This document shows positions 6,535 through 12,009 of a stretch of 14,793 bases of DNA, piece by piece. This stretch comes from Candidatus Tectomicrobia bacterium (GTDB lineage Bacteria; UBA8248). The position numbers and the translations under genes are program-made. The notes beneath the pieces were generated by a model that saw only the letters and a list, made by a program, of their open reading frames with translations, did no database searches and was not told where the DNA came from. Each line of letters begins with the position of its first letter. Position 1 is the stretch's first letter. Location of the stretch: assembly GCA_016192135.1 (NCBI GenBank), contig JACPUR010000020.1, positions 1-14,793 on the forward strand, read 5' to 3'.

Positions 6535-6654
6535 GGGGCAGGCACGGGGGCCTGCCCCTACGAATCCCGTTATTTCTGTAGGGGCGGCCCCCTGTGGCCG
6601 CCCTGTCGGGTGCTCACCCCTCCCCTCCGCCCCTCCCCTCATCAAGGGGAGGGG
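6535..6654. repeat. Repeat cluster downstream of the capsid gene
   Basis: 6535-6561 (GGGGCAGGC...GCCTGCCCCTAC) and 6578-6603 (GTAGGGGCGGCC...GGCCGCCC) match the pair at 3548-3606. 6630-6654 (CCCCTCCCCT-CATCA-AGGGGAGGGG) matches 5719-5743. The cluster fills the 173-bp gap between the capsid and 136-aa genes, and could act as a transcript-stabilising or attenuating hairpin set below the most heavily expressed gene. Confidence 0.75.
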
Positions 6655-6686
6655 ATGGGGGTGGGGTGATTGAATTGGGGTGCTAT

Positions 6687-8633
6687 TTACGCCGGGGCGC
6701 CGCGGTAGAAGGCGCGGTGGTCGAGCACCGCGCCGCCGTAGACGTGGCGGATCTTGTAGCGGAGCTTGTCGGCGCTGAAGCCGCTGCCCGAGGCGGGGTT
6801 GTCCTCGATGAAGAGCTCGGGCTCCTGCTGATCGTCGAGGAAGCCGATCTCGATGGTGTCCATGAGGGCCGGGTCGGCGACGAGGAACCAGTCGTTCGCG
6901 TCCGTCAGCTCGGGCGCCCAGAGGGGCTCGATCCCCAGCCGGTTGATGACGCTCGGCTGGGTGGAGTTGGCGCTCGAGACGACCTTCACCGCCGACTGGG
7001 TGACGTCGAAGGCCTCCTCGAGCAGGGCCGTCGGGTGGACGAGGTAGCGCGGCTGGGCCTGGGAGGCCGCGGCGGCCCCCTCGCCCGGGAAGGCCTGGGC
7101 GCCCATGGCCTTGATGCCCGCCACGGCGTTTGCGTAGGTCAGGGCGTTCGCCGAGGTGTTCGCGTGGTTGGCGTGGAAGAGCGCCACGCCGTCGTAGATC
7201 GCGGGGTTCGCGGCCAGGAAATCGAAGACGAACTTGTTCAGCGTGCGCTGGGCCGCGCGGGCGAGCCGCCGGGGGATCATGCGGATGGCGCCCATGTCGT
7301 CGTTCTGGATCATCTCCCAGGTCAGGTCCTCGATGCCCCCGCGCTTGGCCACGGCGTAGGTCACCGCCTCGTCCGAGGGCGGGGCCAGGACCGGGTAGGT
7401 GGCCTGCTCGGCCACGGTGGCGAGGTCGCCGTAGCCCCCGACGCGCACCCGGCGGTTGGTGCGGAAGTCCTTCACCGGCACCACGGCCGAGACGATCTTC
7501 CGCCAGAGGTGGAAGCGGTCGTCCCGGAAGTCGCGCAGCAGGGCCCGGCGGATGGAGTCGCCGAAGGCCTCGCCCCAGGTGGCCGTGGTCATGGAGGCCG
7601 AGAGGCGGCGGATGCCGTTCCAGTCCTCCCCGGCGCGGTGGTAGTGGAAGGTCTCGGCGAAGAAGGCCTGGGGCGTGAGCCGGCGCCCGGTGAAGTCCTG
7701 GAAGGCCTCGCTCAGGAAGCGGTAGGGCGCCGCTCCCTCCCGCGCGCGGGGCGCGGGGTCCCAGAGGCCGTCCAGGGCGGCGAGCTTGCGGTCCGCCTCG
7801 TCGCGCACCCCTTCGAGCCTCGCCCCGAAGCCCCGGAGCGCCCCGCTCGCCGTGAGCTTCTCGAGCGTCGCGGCTTCGAGGCGGATGGCCTCCTCCAGCT
7901 CCTCCTCCGTCTCCCCGGCGAACTGCCGCTCCAGCTTCTCCCGGACGGGGGCCGGCAGGCTCGACGCCGCGAGCCGCACCGCCAGCTTCTCGCCCCAGGA
8001 ACCCTCCCCGCCCGCGGCGAGGGCCCGGCCCTCCTCCGAGGCAGGCTTCCCCAGCTTTTCCCGCATCTTCTCGAACATGTCCGTCTCCCCTTCAGGCGGG
8101 CGCCCGGCGGGAAGCCCCAGCAGGGCCCCACCCAGCCGCCCCTTGTGAACGACGTCCACCGAGTGGACCGCCTCGATCGTCAGTATGTGAAGGACGGGCC
8201 TGCCGTCCTCCTCGCGGATCTCCCCGCGCCCCAGCACGTCGAACGAGAAGCCGAAGGGCTCGGGGATGCCGCGCTCGAGCGCGTCGTGCGCCAGCGCGTG
8301 GAACCAGGCCGCCGACTTGGCCACGGCGAAGGTGGAAACGAGGCCCTCCTCCGCCAAGCGCACGCCGCGGTGCCAGCCGATGAGATCCTTGATGTCCGGG
8401 GCGCCCGAGCGGGCGTGGTTGGCGAAGGCCTGGGCCCCCTCGAACAGGGGCGCCGCCTGGGCCAGCACCTCCCGGGGCAGGAACCAGTCCCCCTCCCGCG
8501 AGGGCCCGGGCCGGGCGATGAGCACCTCGAAGTCCCAGGCGCCTTGCCCGCCCTCCTTCGCCGCCCGGAGCACCCCGCCCTGGAGCCGGATGGCCCGGGC
8601 GCGGACGGGCTTTCGTGCGAAGAAACCTCCCAT
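6687..8633 (-). CDS. Prohead protease / major capsid protein fusion
   Basis: A 648-aa polyprotein. Residues 1-180 resemble a phage prohead protease: FANHARSG (H73), PFGFSFDVLG (S130) and ILTIEAVHSVDVV (H157/D160) are candidate catalytic positions. Residues about 181-310 are charged and helical, like a scaffold (MFEKMREKLGKPASEEGRAL, REKLERQFAGETEEELEEAI). Residues about 310-648 form the capsid domain of the Mu gpT-like/HK97-fold type (FFAETFHYHRAGEDWNGIRR, DGVALFHANHANTSANALTY, PRYLVHPTALLEEAFDV, ANDWFLVADPALMDTIEIGF, KLRYKIRHVYGGAVLDHRAF). The start MGGFFARKP at 8633 has AGGAGG upstream. An open frame continues to 8783 but holds the leader element. The protease is expected to act in cis or trans during prohead maturation. 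No portal or terminase precedes it. Confidence 0.85.
   Translation of the reverse strand: MGGFFARKPVRARAIRLQGGVLRAAKEGGQGAWDFEVLIARPGPSREGDWFLPREVLAQAAPLFEGAQAFANHARSGAPDIKDLIGWHRGVRLAEEGLVSTFAVAKSAAWFHALAHDALERGIPEPFGFSFDVLGRGEIREEDGRPVLHILTIEAVHSVDVVHKGRLGGALLGLPAGRPPEGETDMFEKMREKLGKPASEEGRALAAGGEGSWGEKLAVRLAASSLPAPVREKLERQFAGETEEELEEAIRLEAATLEKLTASGALRGFGARLEGVRDEADRKLAALDGLWDPAPRAREGAAPYRFLSEAFQDFTGRRLTPQAFFAETFHYHRAGEDWNGIRRLSASMTTATWGEAFGDSIRRALLRDFRDDRFHLWRKIVSAVVPVKDFRTNRRVRVGGYGDLATVAEQATYPVLAPPSDEAVTYAVAKRGGIEDLTWEMIQNDDMGAIRMIPRRLARAAQRTLNKFVFDFLAANPAIYDGVALFHANHANTSANALTYANAVAGIKAMGAQAFPGEGAAAASQAQPRYLVHPTALLEEAFDVTQSAVKVVSSANSTQPSVINRLGIEPLWAPELTDANDWFLVADPALMDTIEIGFLDDQQEPELFIEDNPASGSGFSADKLRYKIRHVYGGAVLDHRAFYRGAPA
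8076..8078 (-). other. Possible internal start giving scaffold-capsid without protease
   Basis: An in-frame ATG (MFEKMREKL, residue 186 of the fusion) sits about 7 nt after AGGGGAG, at the junction between protease and scaffold regions. Initiation here would give a 463-aa scaffold-capsid, echoing nested scaffold genes such as lambda Nu3 within C. A good ribosome site at a domain boundary is what is seen; its use is inferred. Confidence 0.4.
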
Positions 8634-8717
8634 TTCCCCCTCCTCTCTCCGCTTTTCCCTGCTGGGGTGTGCCTCGTGCGCCCGTGGGGCGCGGGCGCGC
8701 CCGGACGGACGCGCAGA

Positions 8718-8793
8718 GGGAATGTAGGCCGGATCGGGGTAAAGCCATTTACCGCAATTTCGTGCAATTTCGCGCACCTTCATGTTCAGCGGG
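8718..8793 (-). repeat. Duplicated leader element, copy A (with small ORF start at 8783)
   Basis: This copy reads MKVREIARNCGKWLYPDPAY from an ATG at 8783 and contains CGCGAAATTGCACGAAATTG and the inverted repeat GGTAAA-TGGC-TTTACC. It matches 1494-1570 in the same orientation. Here the frame stays open into the capsid gene, but the good ribosome site at 8633 argues that the capsid starts there. It lies at the boundary between the phage block and host cdaA, which starts at 8876 on the other strand. Confidence 0.6.
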
Positions 8794-8875
8794 TTTTTTT
8801 GCCGAAAAAATCAAAAAAGGTTGTTTGAGACGCCCTTTTTGGGCAGGATTGTTCCCGGATCGGGGGGGCGAGCGC

Positions 8876-10147
8876 ATGGCGGAGTGGCTGGAGAGGGTGA
8901 AGGATTTAATCGTCCGCATCCCCTGGAGCCAGGTGATCGACATCGGGATCATGTGGTTCCTGGTGCACCAGGTGTACGTGCGCTTCCAGGGGACGCAGGC
9001 CATGCGCCTGCTCGTGCGGGTCTTTTTGCTCTTCGTGGCCTACCTGGCCGCCCATTCCGCCAATCTGATACTGACCTCCTTTCTGCTCTGGGCGCTGTGG
9101 CTGGCGGCGCTGCTGCTTTTCCTCGTGAACTTCCAGGGTGAGATCCGCCGCATCGCCATGCAGCTCAGGCCGGTGAGCCGCCTCTCGGTGCTGCTCAGGC
9201 GGGCGCGGCGGGTGGTCCTGCCGGAGGAGAGCGTGCTGGGGCTGGCGGAGTCGGCTTTCGCCCTGGCGCGAAAGGGCATCGGCGCTCTTTTCATCCTGGA
9301 GCGGCGCGACCCGGTCCTCCCCCTGCTGCGCAGCCCGGGGGAGCAGATCGGGGCCGAGATGCGCCCGGCCCTCGTCGAGACGCTCTTCCTCTACAACGCG
9401 CCCTATCACGACGGCGCGGTGCTCATCGGGGAAGGGAAAATCCAGCGCGCCGGCTGCGTGCTGCCCTTGTCCGAGAACTCGGACCTCCCCCCCGTCTACG
9501 GCACCCGGCACCGCGCGGCCATCGGGATCAGCGAGGCCTCGGACGCGCTTGGGGTGGTGGTATCGGAGCAGCGGCGCGAGGTGTCGGCCGTGGAGCATGG
9601 GGACATCCACACGATGGAGACGGCCGGCGAGCTGGCCACTTGGCTCTCGGCCCGCCTGCGGGCGCGCGCGGAGCCGAAGGGGGCGGCGGAGGCCCTGAAG
9701 GAGGCGCTGCTCTCGAACTGGCGGTCCAAGACGGCCACGCTCGCGGCCGTGTGCCTGCTCTGGCTCGTGGGCTCCTACCAGCGCGGAAACCCACGCGACA
9801 ACCTCTTCAGCCGGATCGCCCCAGGGGTGGAGGAGACGTACTCGGTGCCGGTTTCCTACTACAACCTGGAGAAGGGGCTCGCCCTGGGCGCCGTGCCCCA
9901 CGAGAGGGTGAAGGTGAGGCTGCGCGCCCGGCAGGACACGCTCAACTTCCTCGACCCGGGCCGCCTCCGGGTGAACGTGAACCTCGCGGGCCGCTCCGAT
10001 GGGCTGGCGCGGATCGACCTCTCGGCCCGCAATATCGACCTGCCCGTCGAAATCCAGGTGATGGAAATCCAGCCGCCGGAGATCTCCGTCCCCATCGTGC
10101 GGCGCGGGCCGCGCCCGTCCGCGAAACCCTCCCCGCCGGCCCCCTAG
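8876..10147 (+). CDS. cdaA: Diadenylate cyclase (CdaA type) fused to a YbbR/CdaR domain
   Basis: A 423-aa membrane enzyme that makes c-di-AMP from two ATP. N-terminal hydrophobic segments lie at about 17-33, 43-60 and 62-85. The DAC domain spans about 115-265 with both signature motifs: YHDGAVLI (DGA at 179-181) and GTRHRAAIGISEASDA (RHR at 211-213). A fourth hydrophobic segment (about 287-300, TLAAVCLLWLVGS) is followed by a YbbR domain at about 320-405 (VPVSYYNLEKGLALGAVPHE, VRVNVNLAGRSDGLARIDLS), which should face outward. In Firmicutes CdaA and its YbbR-domain regulator CdaR are separate adjacent genes; here they are one chain. The ATG at 8876 begins the canonical N-terminus, with a G-rich weak ribosome site; upstream in-frame sequence is not CdaA-like. 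Confidence 0.9.
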   Translation: MAEWLERVKDLIVRIPWSQVIDIGIMWFLVHQVYVRFQGTQAMRLLVRVFLLFVAYLAAHSANLILTSFLLWALWLAALLLFLVNFQGEIRRIAMQLRPVSRLSVLLRRARRVVLPEESVLGLAESAFALARKGIGALFILERRDPVLPLLRSPGEQIGAEMRPALVETLFLYNAPYHDGAVLIGEGKIQRAGCVLPLSENSDLPPVYGTRHRAAIGISEASDALGVVVSEQRREVSAVEHGDIHTMETAGELATWLSARLRARAEPKGAAEALKEALLSNWRSKTATLAAVCLLWLVGSYQRGNPRDNLFSRIAPGVEETYSVPVSYYNLEKGLALGAVPHERVKVRLRARQDTLNFLDPGRLRVNVNLAGRSDGLARIDLSARNIDLPVEIQVMEIQPPEISVPIVRRGPRPSAKPSPPAP

Positions 10148-10157
10148 CGCCGGCCGG

Positions 10158-10178
10158 CGCCCCTGGATTTCAGGGGCG
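10158..10178 (+). terminator. Hairpin downstream of cdaA, possible weak terminator
   Basis: CGCCCCTG-GATTT-CAGGGGCG forms an 8-bp stem 10 nt after the cdaA stop. The T-run (TTTTT at about 10190) is displaced by about 11 nt, so efficient intrinsic termination is doubtful. Confidence 0.35.
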
Positions 10179-10198
10179 AAATCGGGATGTTTTTGTCC

Positions 10199-10227
10199 TT
10201 GACGCTTCCCTCCGCGCGCCACATATT
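10199..10227 (+). promoter_or_regulatory. Sigma-70-like promoter of cassette 1
   Basis: TTGACG (10199-10204), a 17-bp spacer, then CATATT (10222-10227). The same layout, with the same -10 and the same spacer, precedes cassette 2. The start site is expected near 10234. Confidence 0.6.
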
Positions 10228-10266
10228 GAGATTGGACAAGGAAAAGGGAGGGATGAGGGAGTAAGG

Positions 10267-10380
10267 CGCACCCGGCGCGGTGCCGGGGGGATGGGAGTCC
10301 CGGGGCGGGCGCCCCGCGCGGGCTCCTAGGGGAGCGATGGTGGCAGGCGCTCCAAGACCGGCGGTACCACAAAGGGGAGG
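10267..10380 (+). ncRNA. Structured leader RNA, cassette 1 (riboswitch-like, unassigned)
   Basis: Stems in order: CCCGGC/GCCGGG (10271-10276 with 10282-10287); a stem GGAGTCC/GGGCTCC (10294-10300 with 10320-10326) enclosing the perfect hairpin CGGGGC-GGGC-GCCCCG (10301-10316); and GGAGCG-ATGGTGGCAGG-CGCTCC (10331-10353). Then AAGAC and a purine-rich Shine-Dalgarno sequence. The paralogous leader at 10771-10887 keeps every stem, with different sequence in the second one. Conserved unpaired motifs are GGGGGGATG before that stem and ATGGKGGCAGR in the last loop. I cannot match it to a riboswitch class I know. Confidence 0.55.
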
Positions 10381-10384
10381 ATGC

Positions 10385-10510
10385 ATGGAGAGAGAAAGGC
10401 ATCGGGTGTTGCAGGTGCAGTTCCAGGCCTCCTCGGCCCCGCGCGCTGGCCGGGCGGGGAGGGAATACCGGATCCTTCCGGATGGCCGGCGCACACTGAC
10501 GGGCGGCTAA
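10385..10510 (+). CDS. Arg-rich small protein, cassette 1 (41 aa)
   Basis: Sequence: MERERHRVLQVQFQASSAPR then AGRAGREYRILPDGRRTLTG G. It aligns without gaps over 26 residues with the cassette-2 small protein (M-E/K-R-E/S-R-H/N-R ... F-AS-A-R-GRAGR). Three aligned Arg codons differ only synonymously (AGA/CGG, AGG/CGA, CGG/CGA), which supports translation. AGGGGAGG lies about 4 nt upstream. A competing ATG at 10381 opens a frame running into the terminator and is not conserved. Highly basic; function unknown. It may be an effector, RNA-binding or leader peptide. Confidence 0.55.
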   Translation: MERERHRVLQVQFQASSAPRAGRAGREYRILPDGRRTLTGG

Positions 10511-10696
10511 CCGTCCGGCGCGGCCAACGGGGACATTCTCCCCGGCCGCAAGAGCCAGAGAGCACATCGAGCGGGGTGTGATGCCCCGCTCGCTTTTTGG
10601 GGAAATTTCCTGAATTCGGAATTTCTTTCCCCCATCCCGCGCTCCGCTTCAGGTTTTTTCCTGATAAGAAAATCGCTTCCGGACATGGCGGACCGC
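10511..10696. other. Spacer: cassette 1 3' UTR and AT-richer stretch
   Basis: From 10511 to the terminator at 10568 the transcript can fold GCGGCC...GGCCGC around GGGGA/TCCCC. After the terminator, 10599-10696 is AT-richer than its surroundings, with an inverted repeat GAAATT...AATTTC near 10602-10626. I see no gene here. Confidence 0.5.
10568..10598 (+). terminator. Rho-independent terminator of cassette 1
   Basis: CGAGCGGGG-TGTGATG-CCCCGCTCG forms a 9-bp stem followed by CTTTTT. Stem and loop size match the terminator at 11085, so the terminator is part of the duplicated unit. Confidence 0.85.
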
Positions 10697-10725
10697 TTGC
10701 GCGGGCGGGCTGGGCTTCCCATATT
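10697..10725 (+). promoter_or_regulatory. Sigma-70-like promoter of cassette 2
   Basis: TTGCGC (10697-10702), a 17-bp spacer, then CATATT (10720-10725). It matches cassette 1 in spacing and -10 sequence. The start site is expected near 10732. Confidence 0.55.
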
Positions 10726-10770
10726 TTCAGTGAGGGCAAGAACGTCCCAAGAGCCAAGCCACGCATGCGC

Positions 10771-10887
10771 GGCTTGCACCCGGCGGTTGCCGGGGGGATG
10801 AGAGCCCGCGAGCCGGGTGAAAAGGAATTACTCCGGTTCGGGCGCGGCTCTCAGAGGAGCGATGGGGGCAGACGCTCCAAGGGTGCA
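10771..10887 (+). ncRNA. Structured leader RNA, cassette 2 (riboswitch-like, unassigned)
   Basis: An outer stem TGCACC/GGTGCA (10775-10780 with 10882-10887) closes the element. Inside are hairpin CGGC-GGTT-GCCG (10781-10792), an 8-bp stem TGAGAGCC/GGCTCTCA (10799-10806 with 10846-10853), an inner stem GAGCCGG/CCGGTTC (10810-10816 with 10833-10839), and GGAGCG-ATGGGGGCAGA-CGCTCC (10856-10878). Cassette 1 keeps the same order with compensating changes. A further hairpin (CAAGCC/GGCTTG around 10755-10775) precedes it. The closed multi-stem form next to a strong ribosome site suggests a ligand- or protein-responsive leader. Confidence 0.6.
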
Positions 10888-10920
10888 GGAGGAAGACCAG
10901 CCTGCAAGGAGGTGGTCGCC

Positions 10921-11013
10921 ATGAAGCGGAGCCGAAATCGAGAAACGCGGGCCGAGTTCCTGGCCTCCCTGGCCTCACGCGTCGGCCGGGCGGGGAGGGT
11001 CCTGGAAGGCTGA
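10921..11013 (+). CDS. Arg-rich small protein, cassette 2 (30 aa)
   Basis: Sequence: MKRSRNRETRAEFLASLASR then VGRAGRVLEG. It is preceded by a near-perfect AAGGAGGTG ribosome site with about 6-nt spacing. It is the paralogue of the 41-aa product of cassette 1; the conserved core is R-R-R...F-AS-A-R-GRAGR, with a divergent C-terminus. The DNA of the last shared block (GGCCGGGCGGGGAGGG) is identical, so this part may also serve an RNA role. The ribosome site could be partly paired by GACCA/TGGTC (10894-10916), a possible switch. Function unknown. Confidence 0.6.
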   Translation: MKRSRNRETRAEFLASLASRVGRAGRVLEG

Positions 11014-11078
11014 CGGCCCATGACGGGGCGGATATCCGCCCCCTTTCCGGCGAGCGAGCCGGATGAAAAAGAGAACCG

Positions 11079-11116
11079 AAAAAGGAGCGGGGCGCAATGC
11101 CCCGCTCTCTTTTTTT
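11079..11116 (+). terminator. Terminator of cassette 2, bidirectional with the toxin gene
   Basis: GAGCGGGG-CGCAATG-CCCCGCTC (11085-11107) is followed by TCTTTTTTT on the plus strand. On the minus strand the same stem is followed by CTTTTT, 13 nt past the stop of the convergent toxin gene, so it can terminate both transcripts. Confidence 0.85.
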
Positions 11117-11128
11117 GCCTTTTGTCCC

Positions 11129-11413
11129 TTACAGGCGCTTGTCGACGAAACGGTCGAAATCGGCGTGCGCCCCGATGAATATCCAGAAATAATCCTCCCC
11201 TTCGGCTTCAGCCACCGCCCGGTATTGCAAGGTAACCCGCACCTCAATGTAAGACTTGGGGCGATTCTTCAGCCGCTGCGGGATTTTCCGATGCAGGCTG
11301 GGGTGGTTTTGATCTTTCTTGAAGAGCGCGAATTGCTTATTGGCCGCCCGCTGAACCATGGGAGGAAGAGCATTGTACAGCGCGATAAAGGTGGCCGAGC
11401 GTCGGCTTCGCAT
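11129..11413 (-). CDS. RelE/ParE-like toxin of a putative type II TA pair
   Basis: A 94-aa basic protein. The C-terminal half follows the RelE/ParE-superfamily pattern: HPSLHRKIPQRLKNRPKSYI, EVRVTLQYRAVAEAEG and DYFWIFIGAHADFDRFVDKR, matching the usual S-R-V..R-YRA and W-GHA-YD strands. Such toxins usually cleave mRNA or act on gyrase; which applies here is not evident. The ATG immediately follows the TAG stop of the upstream gene with no spacer, indicating translational coupling. The terminator at 11079-11116 lies just downstream. Confidence 0.65.
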   Translation of the reverse strand: MRSRRSATFIALYNALPPMVQRAANKQFALFKKDQNHPSLHRKIPQRLKNRPKSYIEVRVTLQYRAVAEAEGEDYFWIFIGAHADFDRFVDKRL

Positions 11414-11884
11414 CTAGTCCATATCGAACACGCGGCCCTCGGCTTTGTCGCGCTCTGCCGCGTCCAGAATTCTCTGGAAACCGGGGGAATCGTAATTCCA
11501 CTCCTCTTGAAGATTCTTGAGCAGTTCGTGGTATTTCTGGGCGAGTTCCTCGCATCCCTTGATCTTCCACCCCCGGCTTTCCAGGTGCCCGCACAGTTCC
11601 AATAGCTGTCTTTCCAGTTGAACAAGCATTTCGAACCTGGCGACGAGAAGCTGCTCGCCTTCTTGGCGCCGCGCCTCGGTAACCCGATCGGCCAACCCGG
11701 CGTGGAAAAAAGCATCCGAGTCGGCGGTCATGTCGTGAAAGGCACTCGCCCGGCTCAGGCTCACCTCCAGCTCCCGGACAAGCCGCGCCCTCTCGTGGTC
11801 CACCTCCCACCGTTCCTTCTGCTGCCGCAACATCTCGTTTTCGATGGAGAGGACTCTCATCAGTGGGTCGGAAATCGTGGGCAT
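11414..11884 (-). CDS. Coiled-coil protein, putative antitoxin partner
   Basis: A 156-aa acidic, mostly helical protein (MPTISDPLMRVLSIENEMLR ... QLERQLLELCGHLESRGWKI ... SPGFQRILDAAERDKAEGRV). Heptad-like segments run at about 10-50 and 70-120. It precedes the toxin gene in the usual antitoxin-first order. No helix-turn-helix, ribbon-helix-helix or Phd-type DNA-binding motif is apparent, and it is longer than typical antitoxins. The start at 11884 has GAGG 6 nt upstream; an earlier ATG at 11929 lies within the promoter spacing. Function rests on the gene pair. Confidence 0.5.
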   Translation of the reverse strand: MPTISDPLMRVLSIENEMLRQQKERWEVDHERARLVRELEVSLSRASAFHDMTADSDAFFHAGLADRVTEARRQEGEQLLVARFEMLVQLERQLLELCGHLESRGWKIKGCEELAQKYHELLKNLQEEWNYDSPGFQRILDAAERDKAEGRVFDMD

Positions 11885-11916
11885 GGCATTCCTCGATAGG
11901 CTCAATTCCTGCTGCG

Positions 11917-11945
11917 AAACTATCGGCAAGCCCCGCCCTTGTCAA
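11917..11945 (-). promoter_or_regulatory. Promoter of the putative TA operon
   Basis: On the minus strand, TTGACA (11945-11940, perfect -35), a 17-bp spacer, then TAGTTT (11922-11917). The start site is expected about 25 nt before the ATG at 11884. Confidence 0.6.
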
Positions 11946-12009
11946 ATTTCCAATTCCCTGGAAATCTCGCTTAATCCTATTGGGTTGCGAGCTACCATAT
12001 GGAACCTTC

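Noticed and set aside
3548-6654. CRISPR array
   Set aside because: The repeats are irregularly spaced palindromes in gene gaps, with no uniform spacers and no cas genes.
1494-8793. The two leader copies as attL/attR of a prophage
   Set aside because: Phage genes (tape measure) continue beyond copy B, no integrase is visible, and the copies are diverged rather than identical.
6594-8828. 744-codon open frame on the plus strand opposite the capsid fusion
   Set aside because: Low-complexity Arg/Gly/Leu-rich antisense shadow of a well-supported gene in very GC-rich DNA; no ribosome site or family signature.
8906-10567. 553-codon minus-strand frame opposite cdaA and cassette 1
   Set aside because: Antisense shadow; it crosses a terminator-bearing intergenic region and has His/Arg/Pro-rich composition typical of such shadows.
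10381-10581. 66-codon ORF from the ATG at 10381 in cassette 1
   Set aside because: It runs into the terminator stem and is not conserved in cassette 2, whereas the ORF from 10385 is.
10267-10887. Leader RNAs as ydaO (c-di-AMP), cobalamin, GEMM, RNase P or SRP RNA
   Set aside because: Their signature sequences (for example the cobalamin GCCACTG box or the SRP GGAAGCA loop) are not present; position near cdaA alone is not evidence.
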